Source: Fidelibacterota bacterium (GTDB lineage Bacteria; Pseudomonadota; Alphaproteobacteria; Rhodospirillales; Rhodospirillaceae). From it: a stretch of 22,403 nt of DNA. Positions 1 to 7,571 of this stretch are shown here, in pieces. Location: contig CANJEU010000003.1 in NCBI GenBank assembly GCA_947473445.1, forward strand, positions 1 to 22,403, given 5' to 3'. A program made the translations under genes and the position numbers. The notes below the pieces were generated by a model, which was not told the origin of the DNA, ran no database searches, and saw only the letters and a list, made by a program, of their open reading frames with translations. Position 1 is the first letter of the stretch, and every line of letters begins with the position of its first letter.

Positions 1-1590
1 GCCAGCGAAGAAACGTTTGTTGGCCGGAATATCGTCGGTGTTCTCGCCAAGGAGGCTGCCGAGTTTAAGCCGGCCGGCTAGCACAAGGCGGTCGTCACGC
101 ATCACCGGCAAGTATCCATTCACCTCGGTTTCGAGATGAACAAATGTCGTCGTACCGACATAACGGCCCACGTAGGGAATGACATTCACGCGCAGGCGCC
201 ACCCGCGTGTCATCTCGATCAAGATACGTTCGTCGACGGCGCGCGTGACGCCCAGCGGGAGTCCGGCGAGATAGGAATTCCGCTTCAATCCATCTTCCGT
301 CAGAGCCGCAAACTCGAACGTCGTGCCCGCACCAACACGCCACAGTTCGTTCAACGCGCGTTCGACCCCGGCGCTGACCGTGCCGCTATATTCTTTGAAT
401 GCGTCGGTATCTTCGTGATGCGCAGTGGCGCCGAATTTCAGTTTATTGCGGCGGTCGAGGAAGCCAGGCTTCTCAAGCGACGCCTCGGCCGTCTGGTCGA
501 TCTTGTTGCCGTCGAGGTTGGCTTCGAAGCGCTCGCCATTGCCAAAGAGATTGCGGTGATGCCAATAGGCCGAGGCCCCGAGACCTTTGTCACGCGCGTA
601 GGTGAGACCGGTGCCGACCGAGCGATGCGGCCCTTCGGTGACGATGATGTTCACATCAAGGGGCGATCCGTTTTCGGGAATACTTGTGGCGGCAGGTTCG
701 ACGCGTACGGAGGTGAACAGCGAAGCAAAGATGAGGTCTTCGCGGAATTCGTCGAGCGCATCTACGCTGAAGATCTCGCCCTGCGGCCACGGCACGAGAC
801 GCTGCATATGCGACTCGTTGACCTTCGCGAGGCCTTCGAAATGGGTGGCGCCAAAAAAGGCCTGGCGCCCAAGGGTTACGGGAAGATTGACCGCGATGGT
901 GCGCGTGGTGTGATCGACATCCATCTGCCGGTCGCCGCGCGCGGCGAAGGGAAAACCCTTTGCGCGAAACCGGTCGAGCGCAGTGTCCTCGGCGAGGATG
1001 ACATCCGCGGCGCGCGCGGGACGACCAACAATTTCTTTCAGCGGCTCTTCGTAATCCTCAGGCTTGATGAGAGCGACGGTGGCCGGCTCTTCGCGCGCCA
1101 GGTCGAACACCACCGATGTCACGGCGTAGCGTTCGCCCGCATCGACAGTCACCGTCACCGCGACGCGGCCGTTCTCGTCCTTCGTGGATGTGACGACGGT
1201 GGCGTTGTAATACCCCTCGGACTCAAGCGCGGCGCGGAAGCGCCGCTCATCGCGCACGATGCGCTGCCCGAGCGCCGCGAGCGTCATGGGGGGGCTGCTG
1301 CGCAACCGGATCAACTGCGAGGATTCTTCGAGCAGGGACTCCACCCCGCCGCCCGGCGCGCCTTCGATCTTCACGGTATAGGTGATTGGCCCTTCGGCGG
1401 GTGCGATCTGGTTTTCCTGCTGGACGGCTTCCGCGGCTTTCGCCGGGGCCTCGGCGGGCGTTTCAGCGGGCGGGGGTGCTTCGGCGGCAATGGCGCGGCT
1501 AACTTGTACGCCGCTGGCCATCAGTACACCGGCCAAGGGCAATACCGTCCAGAGTGCACGTGATCGCGGTGGCTTGCTTACAGGATTCAT
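1..1590 (-). CDS. tamA: TamA/BamA-family outer membrane assembly protein, C-terminus cut by window edge
   Basis: This minus-strand frame is open from the ATG at 1590 to the left edge (530 codons, no stop reached), so the end of the barrel is missing. It starts with a basic, then hydrophobic signal peptide of about 36 residues (cleavage likely near AIA-AEA). An Ala/Pro/Glu-rich linker follows, then POTRA-like segments (for example GYYNATVV and FRAKGFPFA), then a barrel region (GPHRSVGTGLTYARDKG, HHRNLFGNGERFE) typical of Omp85 proteins. Known family members sit in the outer membrane and, with TamB, help insert outer-membrane proteins. The short POTRA region and the motif GTGLTYARDKGLG favour TamA over BamA; this is a family judgement. 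tamB would be expected just left of the window. A GTG at 1623 is an alternative start, and the Shine-Dalgarno sequence is weak for either. The long plus-strand ORF over the same DNA is a shadow. Confidence 0.85.
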   Translation of the reverse strand, partial: MNPVSKPPRSRALWTVLPLAGVLMASGVQVSRAIAAEAPPPAETPAEAPAKAAEAVQQENQIAPAEGPITYTVKIEGAPGGGVESLLEESSQLIRLRSSPPMTLAALGQRIVRDERRFRAALESEGYYNATVVTSTKDENGRVAVTVTVDAGERYAVTSVVFDLAREEPATVALIKPEDYEEPLKEIVGRPARAADVILAEDTALDRFRAKGFPFAARGDRQMDVDHTTRTIAVNLPVTLGRQAFFGATHFEGLAKVNESHMQRLVPWPQGEIFSVDALDEFREDLIFASLFTSVRVEPAATSIPENGSPLDVNIIVTEGPHRSVGTGLTYARDKGLGASAYWHHRNLFGNGERFEANLDGNKIDQTAEASLEKPGFLDRRNKLKFGATAHHEDTDAFKEYSGTVSAGVERALNELWRVGAGTTFEFAALTEDGLKRNSYLAGLPLGVTRAVDERILIEMTRGWRLRVNVIPYVGRYVGTTTFVHLETEVNGYLPVMRDDRLVLAGRLKLGSLLGENTDDIPANKRFFAG

Positions 1591-1795
1591 CAGCGAGAAC
1601 GCACAAGGCCCGCGTGGCGCCACAAGGCCCCGCCGGAATCCAAACGGATTGCAGGGGTCGCAGCTGGGTGAGAAAGGTGGTTTTTCTGACAGAACGCCTG
1701 GGGCACGGCAATGACACGGGCTGAAGAAGATATTTTTACACCTGTTACTAGAGCGCCCAAGCCCTTAGCTTCGGCGGCCGACCTTTCCGACACAA
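1591..1795. promoter_or_regulatory. Divergent intergenic region between tamA and the dehydrogenase operon
   Basis: These 205 bases separate two divergent genes, so both promoters should lie here. The AT-rich core is at about 1726-1750. Read on the minus strand, TTGGGC is followed after 17 bases by AAAAAT, a weak match to a sigma-70 promoter facing tamA. I found no convincing hexamer pair for the plus-strand operon, and no strong inverted repeat or RNA structure. Confidence 0.35.
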
Positions 1796-2776
1796 GTGAA
1801 CGCAATTATGCCCCGCAGTGAAGCCCTTTGGACCATCGCCCCTGGCGAGATGGAACTCCGCCCGGTCGACCTTGCATCGCCTTCGGCGGGGGAAGTGACC
1901 GTGCGCGCGCTGTATTCGGGCATTAGCCGGGGGACGGAGCGGCTTGTTTTGCAGGGCAAGGTGCCCGCGAGCGAGTATGAGCGCATGCGCTGCCCGCTGC
2001 AGGAGGGCGCATTCCCCTTCCCCGTGAAATACGGTTACGCCCTGGTCGGTACCGTCGAAGACGGAGCTCCTGACCTCGCGGGCCGCACCGTGTTCGTGCT
2101 CCACCCGCACCAAGGTTTGGCTAACGTGCCGGTCTCTTTTGTCCAGCCGTTACCCGATGGACTACCGGCCAAGCGCGCCTGTCTCGCGGCGAATATGGAA
2201 ACCGCACTGAATATCACCTGGGATGCGCAGCTTGCCGCAGGGCAGAATATTCTGATCATCGGCGCCGGCGTGCTCGGCCTTTTGACGGCCGCTCTGGCTG
2301 CGAATATACCCAAAGCGAAGGTTACACTGGTCGATGTACTGGAGAGCCGGTCCGTGATCGCGGGAAAAATGGGCGCGGTCTTCACATTGCCCGCCCATGC
2401 CCCTAGTGGCCAGGACGTTGTCATCCACACCAGCGCATCGGACGCGGGCCTCGCGCTCGCGCTCGACAGCGCCCGCTTCGAGGGCAAGGTGGTGGAAGCG
2501 AGCTGGTTTGGCGAGCGTAAGGTGGCCGTGCCGCTGGGCGGGGCTTTTCACTCGCAACGCTTGCAGTTGATCTCGTCCCAGGTGGGCTCGGTCGCACCCA
2601 ACCATCGGGACACTTGGACGCATGGCCAGCGCATGGCCCGTGCGCTTGAGCTTCTGCGGGATGAAAAATTCGATGCCCTCATCACCCATGAGATTGCTTT
2701 CGCGGACGCGCCAAGGCGGTTGCCCGCCGTGCTCGGCGGTGATAGCTCAGACCTCATGACCGTTCTCCGCTATTAA
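1796..2776 (+). CDS. Medium-chain dehydrogenase/reductase, BchC-like, lacking zinc ligands
   Basis: A 326-residue MDR-superfamily oxidoreductase. The GroES-like N-terminal half is followed by a Rossmann fold with the nucleotide-binding loop GAGVLG at residues 156-161 and an acidic strand end (LVDV). The usual catalytic-zinc cysteine site reads SGISRGTE (residues 41-48), and the usual GHE segment reads YGYALVG (79-85), so the classical zinc ligands are absent. SGIS-GTE resembles the BchC group of dehydrogenases as I remember it, but there are no bacteriochlorophyll genes here. It is probably an NAD(P)H-dependent redox enzyme on a pathway intermediate; the substrate is unknown. It is the first gene of a four-gene unit, and the next gene begins 10 bases after its stop. 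The start is GTG at 1796 or ATG at 1808; neither has a strong ribosome binding site, and family alignment around EALW would fit 1808 equally well. Confidence 0.85.
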   Translation: MNAIMPRSEALWTIAPGEMELRPVDLASPSAGEVTVRALYSGISRGTERLVLQGKVPASEYERMRCPLQEGAFPFPVKYGYALVGTVEDGAPDLAGRTVFVLHPHQGLANVPVSFVQPLPDGLPAKRACLAANMETALNITWDAQLAAGQNILIIGAGVLGLLTAALAANIPKAKVTLVDVLESRSVIAGKMGAVFTLPAHAPSGQDVVIHTSASDAGLALALDSARFEGKVVEASWFGERKVAVPLGGAFHSQRLQLISSQVGSVAPNHRDTWTHGQRMARALELLRDEKFDALITHEIAFADAPRRLPAVLGGDSSDLMTVLRY

Positions 2777-2786
2777 AGGATAACCG

Positions 2787-3194
2787 ATGTATTTCGTCGA
2801 AGTTCGCGACCATGTGATGATCGCCCACAGCATTCCGGGCAAAGTCTTCGGCCCGGCGCAGAAACTGCACGGCGCGACCTATGTGATCGATGTGTGCTTT
2901 ATGCGCCCGGAACTCGACGAATATGACATCGTGGTGGACATCGGCCTTGCCACCGATGTCGTGAAAGAAACCCTGTCGTCGATCAATTATCGCAATCTCG
3001 ATGAACATCCCGACTTCACGAGCGCCCGTTCGACCACCGAAGCCGTGGCGCGCTGGATTTTCGAGCGTGTACAGGAGGCCATCACCGGCGGCCGCCTGGG
3101 CCCATCGGCCGCCGGCCTCACGCGCCTCAAAATCACGCTGAACGAATCCCACGCCGCACGCGCGGGCTATGAAGCGGACCTCGTCCGTGCCTGA
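2787..3194 (+). CDS. PTPS/QueD-fold protein with degenerate active site
   Basis: A 135-residue protein of the 6-pyruvoyl/6-carboxy-tetrahydropterin synthase fold. Recognisable family landmarks are AHS (His14), LHGATY (His28), IVVDIG (48-53), the segment STTEAVARWIFERV (82-95) and the substrate-binding-type ESHAARAGYE near the C-terminus (Glu120). Key catalytic features are lost. The third zinc-site histidine of HGH is Ala30. The catalytic cysteine before it aligns with Ala24. The LDH Asp-His pair reads INY (Asn67, Tyr68). By family knowledge it should not carry out the normal PTPS or QueD reaction, so it may bind a pterin or pyrimidine, or catalyse something different. An AAAGGA ribosome binding site at 2775-2780, six bases before the ATG, supports the start. 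The 3' end overlaps the glycosyltransferase start. Automatic annotation would probably call it QueD; the residues argue against that. Confidence 0.85.
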   Translation: MYFVEVRDHVMIAHSIPGKVFGPAQKLHGATYVIDVCFMRPELDEYDIVVDIGLATDVVKETLSSINYRNLDEHPDFTSARSTTEAVARWIFERVQEAITGGRLGPSAAGLTRLKITLNESHAARAGYEADLVRA

Positions 3195-4230
3195 CGTCTG
3201 GTTCGCCATCCCCGGCGATCCAGAGACCCTGACAGGCGGCTATGTTTATGCACGCCGCCTGAAGGATGCCTTGCCCGCGGCCGGATGGACGCCGCGCCTG
3301 CTTGCGTGGCCCGGCTCCTTTCCAAAGCCCACCGATGATGACCTTGCGCGCGTCCGCGAAAGTCTTGAATCGCTGCCGCCCGGCGCGACCGTGCTGATCG
3401 ACGGGCTGGCGTATGGCGCGTTGCCGCCCGCGCTGCTCGACGGCGTGGATTTGCGCATCGTCGCGCTGGTGCATCATCCCCTTGCCCACGAGAGCGGGAT
3501 ATCGCCGGGCGACGCGCAACGTTTCGAAGCGAGCGAACGGGCCGCCCTTGCAAAAGCGGCGCGCGTGATCACGACCAGTGAAATGACCGCGCGCACTTTG
3601 AAGGATCATTTCGGCGTACCGACTGAGCGCCTTTACGTGGCTTTGCCGGGCACCGAACGCACGGTGCGGAGCCGAGGCGCCGGTGAAGTGCCGTTGCTTC
3701 TGACGGTGGGCACGCTGACCCATCGCAAGGGTCATGATGTTTTGATCGCGGCGCTGGCGCAGATCACAGACCTGCCGTGGACGAGCCAGATCGTCGGCAG
3801 CAAGAATCGCGATCTTGTCACCACCGCCGCGCTACGGACGTTGATCGAGGAGCACAACCTTGGGCGCCGGATAAGTTTGGCTGGAGAAATGAGCGCCGAG
3901 GCGTTGCGCGAGGTCTACCACAGCGCCAGTCTGTTCGCGCTGGCGTCACGGTATGAAGGCTACGGCATGGTGTTTGCCGAAGCGCTGGCCCATGGACTTC
4001 CCATCGTCGCCTGCGCGGCCGGGGCTGTCGTCGACACGGTTCCTTCGGACGCGGGGATTCTGGTGGCGCCTGATGATCCGGTGGCCTTCGGGCAGGCGTT
4101 GCGCCGGTTGCTGACCGATCATGTCTTGCGCTTGAAACTCGCGGGCGCAGCCTGGCGGCATGGACAAGGGTTGCCGCAATGGAACGATACCGCGAACGCC
4201 GTCGCCCGCGCTCTGGCGGCCGCGGCATGA
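3169..4230 (+). CDS. Glycosyltransferase family 4 (GT-B fold)
   Basis: A 353-residue cytoplasmic GT-B protein. The second Rossmann domain begins near LLLTVGTLTHRKG (residues 177-188) and holds the retaining-GT4 motif E-x7-E, seen as EGYGMVFAE with Glu263 and Glu271, followed by HGLPIVAC. An N-terminal acceptor domain begins with IPGDPETLTGGYVYARRL, including the glycine-rich GG turn at 23-24. It should transfer a sugar from a nucleotide donor to an acceptor that cannot be read from the sequence. The ATG at 3169 overlaps the upstream gene by 26 bases. A GTG at 3187, which overlaps the upstream stop closely, would remove only six residues and is equally plausible. The next gene starts within its stop codon (ATGA), so translation is coupled. 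Context suggests it decorates the product of this locus. Confidence 0.88.
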   Translation: MKRTSSVPDVWFAIPGDPETLTGGYVYARRLKDALPAAGWTPRLLAWPGSFPKPTDDDLARVRESLESLPPGATVLIDGLAYGALPPALLDGVDLRIVALVHHPLAHESGISPGDAQRFEASERAALAKAARVITTSEMTARTLKDHFGVPTERLYVALPGTERTVRSRGAGEVPLLLTVGTLTHRKGHDVLIAALAQITDLPWTSQIVGSKNRDLVTTAALRTLIEEHNLGRRISLAGEMSAEALREVYHSASLFALASRYEGYGMVFAEALAHGLPIVACAAGAVVDTVPSDAGILVAPDDPVAFGQALRRLLTDHVLRLKLAGAAWRHGQGLPQWNDTANAVARALAAAA

Positions 4231-5072
4231 GCGGCTTTTCACCCGAATGGCTGGCACTGCGCGAGCCGGCCGATCTAGCGGCCCGCAATCGACAGGTGCT
4301 GACGGCGTGCGCCCGGGCATTCGAGAACCAGGATACGATCAGGATCTGCGACATCGGCGCGGGCACCGGCGCGTCGGTACGGGCCTTGACCGAGCTTCTT
4401 CCACGCCGGCAATTCTGGACGCTGGTCGACAGCGACGAAAAGAACTTGGCCGCCGCCTTCGCGCAACTGGCCCAGTGGGGCACCGACATCAAAGCCTATG
4501 ACGGCGGCTTGATGATGCGCAAAGGCGACCACGAACTCTATGTACGCAGCCATGTGTGTGACCTTGCGGCGACGCCGGCCTGCTGGCCGAAGAACACGGA
4601 TCTCGTTACGGCCTCGGCGTTGTTCGATCTGACATCGGCCCGCTGGCTCGATACATTTGTGACGCTCTTGTCGGCGCAGAAAGTCGCGCTGCTCAGTATG
4701 CTGACCTTTGATGGCGTGATCAGCGCCGATCCCGACCATCCGCAGGATGGTCCGATTGCGCAGGCTTTTCGCACCCACCAACAAGGCGACAAAGGTTTCG
4801 GGCCAGCCGCCGGACCGCATGCCGCCAACGTGCTGGAAGCAAGTCTTGAACGGGTCGGGTACGAACTCGAGATCGGCGAGAGCCCATGGACCATCGACCG
4901 CAGCGCTTCAGCGCTGCTCTACGCAACACTGGCGGGAATTGCACAAGCGGCGCAGGAAACTCAAACCCTGCCGCCCGAAGATATCGAGCATTGGCTGCGT
5001 TCGAGCGTTATCAATACGAAGCTGCTGACGATTGGTCACCGCGACGTCTTCGCGCGGCCGAGCCAGACATAA
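4227..5072 (+). CDS. Class I SAM-dependent methyltransferase
   Basis: A 281-residue protein with the SAM-binding motif I CDIGAGTGAS (residues 41-50), then the post-I acidic turn LVDSD (67-70), and a motif IV-like stretch TDLVTASALFD. No membrane segment or extra domain is visible. The reading frame is open from 4179, but the ATG at 4227 overlaps the glycosyltransferase stop as ATGA and gives the normal family length, so I chose it. It is the last gene of the four-gene plus-strand unit, and its stop lies one base from the stop of the convergent cytochrome gene. The methyl acceptor is unknown. Its place after a glycosyltransferase fits modification of a small molecule. The family is too broad for a closer assignment. 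Confidence 0.87.
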   Translation: MSGFSPEWLALREPADLAARNRQVLTACARAFENQDTIRICDIGAGTGASVRALTELLPRRQFWTLVDSDEKNLAAAFAQLAQWGTDIKAYDGGLMMRKGDHELYVRSHVCDLAATPACWPKNTDLVTASALFDLTSARWLDTFVTLLSAQKVALLSMLTFDGVISADPDHPQDGPIAQAFRTHQQGDKGFGPAAGPHAANVLEASLERVGYELEIGESPWTIDRSASALLYATLAGIAQAAQETQTLPPEDIEHWLRSSVINTKLLTIGHRDVFARPSQT

Positions 5073-5073
5073 T

Positions 5074-5601
5074 CTACGGCAGCATGCGCCGAAGGGTTTC
5101 ATCCTTGCGGATGAAATGGTGGAATAGCGCCGCGCCGGCGTGCCCGGCTATCATCAGACAGAGCACCACGCCCATACGCCAATGAATGCCGAGCAGAAGC
5201 TCGGAGAGTTCGCGGTCCGGCCCGACCAGGGGCGGCAGTTCGAACAGACCAAACACCATGATGCGCGCGGGGAACGCCGAGGTGCCCGCCCAACCAAGCA
5301 ACGGCATCGCGAACAGGAAGACGTAGAGCAGACAGTGCATATATGTGGCCGCCTTCTCCTGCCACTTGGGCAGGCCGGCCACCGGCGGCGGCGGCGGAGA
5401 ATATAGGCGCCACAGGAGGCGCATCCCGACGAGCGCAAGGATAAGCGCGCCCGTAGAGCGATGAAGATCGTAGAGTTCGTTCTGCCGCGGACCGGACTCG
5501 ACGCTGTTCATTGCAAAGCCAAGGACAATGGCGGCAATGACCGCGACCGCGGTCAGCCAGTGGAAGAGTTTCGCGATCCCATTGTAGCCGGTGACTTTCA
5601 C
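5074..5601 (-). CDS. Cytochrome b561 (bacterial CybB type)
   Basis: A 175-residue integral membrane protein with four hydrophobic segments at about residues 13-31, 48-66, 88-106 and 135-158. Histidines are at the expected heme positions: His14 (KLFHW), His47 (DLHRSTG), His89 (MHCLLY), His140 (GIHW) and His154 (AGHAGAALFHH). Members of this family are di-heme quinol-linked electron carriers in the inner membrane. An odd run of five prolines lies in the first cytoplasmic or periplasmic loop (69-73). The start is GTG at 5601, with a GGGAAGG ribosome binding site about ten bases upstream. It follows the RibD-like gene by only 15 bases, so the two are probably co-transcribed. That raises the possibility that it supplies or removes electrons for this locus, but cytochrome b561 genes also occur alone. 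Confidence 0.9.
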   Translation of the reverse strand: MKVTGYNGIAKLFHWLTAVAVIAAIVLGFAMNSVESGPRQNELYDLHRSTGALILALVGMRLLWRLYSPPPPPVAGLPKWQEKAATYMHCLLYVFLFAMPLLGWAGTSAFPARIMVFGLFELPPLVGPDRELSELLLGIHWRMGVVLCLMIAGHAGAALFHHFIRKDETLRRMLP

Positions 5602-5616
5602 GAGTGGTCGCCTTCC

Positions 5617-6414
5617 CTAAAATGCGCAGTCGAATAGAACGTCACCGCCGGGCATATCGTAGCGCGATGTGTGCGGACGTGCTGCGTCCTTGAGGTCGCT
5701 AATGGCTCCGAAGCTGAGACCGACAGGCCCCGCGCCGATGATCATCGGCGCCAGCATCACATGCAACCTATCGAGCGCCTTTGCCTCAAGAAAACGCGAC
5801 ACCGTCCGGCCGCCGCCTTCAATAAGGATTCTTCTGAAGCCCGCCCCGCGCAGGGCGCCAACGATTTCCAAAGGATCAAATCCACCGGCTGTTACATTGA
5901 GCGGCAGGTGCTCGACACCCGCGACGCTTGGCGTCGTACCGGCGCCAATGACAATGCGGCGCACGCCGTCCTGTTCCAGGCACCGCGCCGATGCCGGCAG
6001 ACGGCCTTTGGGGTCGATGATGACCCTTGCCGGCTGCGGGCCATCGACATGGCGCACAGTGAGTGCTGGGTTGTCGGCGATGGCCGTGCCCACCCCAACG
6101 ACGACCGCGTCAACCAGAGCGCGCAGGCGATGAAGGTGCAAAATGGCCGCCGGCCCATTGATGTAATGGGAATGGCCGGTGGCCGTGGCAATGCGGCCGT
6201 CCAAAGATTGCCCCATTTGACCGATAACAAAGCATCCGTGTTTAGCGTTAGACCTGAGAAGCGGGCCGTAGACCCGCCAGAGCACATCTTCCGCGGGCAT
6301 GAAGACGTCGTCGTAGGCGGGGCTAGGGGCACTTGCTGCGCCTTGGGCGGCATCCAAAAGGGCCGGCCATTGCGGAGCGTCCCTTTCCCAGTCCACAATG
6401 CCGGCGAGATTCAT
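5617..6414 (-). CDS. Stand-alone RibD-type pyrimidine reductase domain (dihydrofolate-reductase fold)
   Basis: A 265-residue protein. From about residue 62 it matches the RibD C-terminal reductase: GQMGQSLDGRIATATGHS, HRLRALVDAVVVGVGTA, ADNPALTVR, RVIIDPKGRLP and RILIEGGGRTVSRFLEA. In riboflavin synthesis this domain uses NADPH to reduce the ribosyl side chain to ribityl. The zinc-dependent deaminase domain of bifunctional RibD is missing. In its place is an N-terminal stretch of about 60 residues (for example DVLWRVYGPLL) that I do not recognise. The ATG at 6414 has AAAGAAGAA just upstream, which decides the start against a longer frame from 6489. It is divergent from ribA with 68 bases between them and is followed after 15 bases by the cytochrome b561 gene. 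It may reduce the RibA product or a derivative without prior deamination; this is inference. A true ribD would be expected elsewhere in the genome. Confidence 0.87.
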   Translation of the reverse strand: MNLAGIVDWERDAPQWPALLDAAQGAASAPSPAYDDVFMPAEDVLWRVYGPLLRSNAKHGCFVIGQMGQSLDGRIATATGHSHYINGPAAILHLHRLRALVDAVVVGVGTAIADNPALTVRHVDGPQPARVIIDPKGRLPASARCLEQDGVRRIVIGAGTTPSVAGVEHLPLNVTAGGFDPLEIVGALRGAGFRRILIEGGGRTVSRFLEAKALDRLHVMLAPMIIGAGPVGLSFGAISDLKDAARPHTSRYDMPGGDVLFDCAF

Positions 6415-6482
6415 GAATTCTTCTTTTGCGTGAGGCGCGATTGCCGAACGAAGACATAAAGATTGGTCCTGGAGGCGGCGAC
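6415..6482. promoter_or_regulatory. Short divergent promoter region between the RibD-like gene and ribA
   Basis: Only 68 bases separate the two divergent starts, so the promoters must overlap each other or the coding regions. The ribA side contains GGAGG at 6471-6475, seven bases before the TTG at 6483. This supports TTG 6483 as the ribA start over TTG 6426. There is no room for an FMN riboswitch. Confidence 0.5.
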
Positions 6483-7571
6483 TTGGCAAGCTGGTTTGGC
6501 GATGCTGGGCGTCTGGCCGTTCAGCGCGCCGTGCACGAGCTACGCGAAGGCCGCCCTGTCCGGCTTACCTCGGGGGACCGCGCGCTGATTGTTGCCGCCG
6601 CGGATATGCTGGGCGGCGCGCGCATTGCCGAGCTGAACTCAGCCTCGGGCGACGCTGTTGGCCTCATTCTTCCGGCGCCGCGCCTACGCCACCTTGGCAT
6701 CATCATGCCGGGCGCCGCGCAGGTGACGCTCACTGATCTATCGGCGCATGACATCAATTCGATCCTGATGGCCGTGAAGCCGGACGTCCCGCTGCTTTCG
6801 CACCGGGCGGCCGATGCGCTGGAGGCCAGCGCGCTTGATCTCGTCAAACGGGCGTATCTTTTGCCGGCGGCCCTAGTGTTGCCAGCGACCGAAGGCGCCT
6901 CAGCCGAGATTCTCACGGTTGAAGCGCGCGCTGTGGACAGCTTCCATGATCTATCGGCGCGCGATCTCAGCATCGCGGTGCGCACGCGCGTTCCGCTGTC
7001 CGATGCCGAAAACGCCGAATTCGTCGTGTTCCGCGGCGGCGACGGCCTGCGCGATCAAATCGCGGTGGTGATCGGCCAACCCGATCCGAAGAAGCCTGTC
7101 CTTACGCGCCTGCATTCAGCCTGCTTGACCGGCGATCTGTTCGGCAGCTTGAAGTGCGACTGCGGCGATCAATTGCGTCTGGCCGTCAGCGAGATTGCCG
7201 AAGCGGGAAGCGGCGTGCTGCTGTACCTCGATCAGGAAGGGCGCGGCATCGGCCTCCTGAACAAAATGCGCGCCTATGGCCTGCAGGAACTTGGCCACGA
7301 TACCGTCGATGCCGACGCGGTGCTTGGCTACGGTCCCGATGAGCGGCGCTATGGGATCGCGGGCGCCATGCTGGCATTACTCGGCTTCCACCAGATTACG
7401 TTGATGACGAATAATCCGGAGAAGATCAGCGCGCTTGAGGACTTCGGCGTGAATGTCGTTGGACATCAGCGCCTGATCGGCAGCGTCAATCCGCATAACC
7501 AGAATTATCTGAATACGAAGGCCGCGCGCGCCGGCCATTTGCTGGGCGAAATTGCCCGGCTCCGGAAGTAA
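6483..7571 (+). CDS. ribA: GTP cyclohydrolase II with degenerate DHBP-synthase-like N-terminal half
   Basis: A 362-residue protein. The C-terminal half (from about residue 175) has every landmark of GTP cyclohydrolase II: HSACLTGDLFGSLKCDCG with the three zinc cysteines, DQEGRGIGLLNKMRAYGLQ, DERRYGIAGAML and TNNPEKI. This enzyme opens GTP to 2,5-diamino-6-ribosylamino-pyrimidinone phosphate. The N-terminal half looks like a DHBP synthase relic (AVHELREGRPV), but the acidic DDEDRENEGD metal-binding loop reads LTSGDRALIVAAA, so that activity should be absent. The start is TTG at 6483, seven bases after a clear GGAGG; the frame is open further up from TTG 6426. It ends directly against the creatininase stop with no gap. 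It could be the organism's riboflavin RibA or a copy dedicated to this locus; I cannot tell from the window. Confidence 0.93.
   Translation: MASWFGDAGRLAVQRAVHELREGRPVRLTSGDRALIVAAADMLGGARIAELNSASGDAVGLILPAPRLRHLGIIMPGAAQVTLTDLSAHDINSILMAVKPDVPLLSHRAADALEASALDLVKRAYLLPAALVLPATEGASAEILTVEARAVDSFHDLSARDLSIAVRTRVPLSDAENAEFVVFRGGDGLRDQIAVVIGQPDPKKPVLTRLHSACLTGDLFGSLKCDCGDQLRLAVSEIAEAGSGVLLYLDQEGRGIGLLNKMRAYGLQELGHDTVDADAVLGYGPDERRYGIAGAMLALLGFHQITLMTNNPEKISALEDFGVNVVGHQRLIGSVNPHNQNYLNTKAARAGHLLGEIARLRK

Noticed and set aside
136..1563. 475-residue plus-strand ORF
   Set aside because: It lies opposite the tamA frame, which has a signal peptide, POTRA and Omp85 barrel motifs. The plus-strand translation has low-complexity Arg/Gly/His content and no recognisable motif, typical of a GC-rich antisense shadow.
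1796..2776. Bacteriochlorophyll gene bchC
   Set aside because: The SGIS-GTE similarity is real, but no other photosynthesis gene is in the window.
2787..3194. Queuosine biosynthesis gene queD
   Set aside because: The catalytic Cys, Asp-His pair and one zinc His are missing, and no queC, queE or queF is nearby.
5671..6459. 262-residue plus-strand ORF over the RibD-like gene
   Set aside because: The minus strand encodes clear RibD reductase motifs over the same DNA. The plus-strand product has none.
6415..6482. FMN riboswitch ahead of ribA
   Set aside because: The gap is only 68 bases, too short for the known FMN aptamer plus promoter, and no matching conserved helices were seen.
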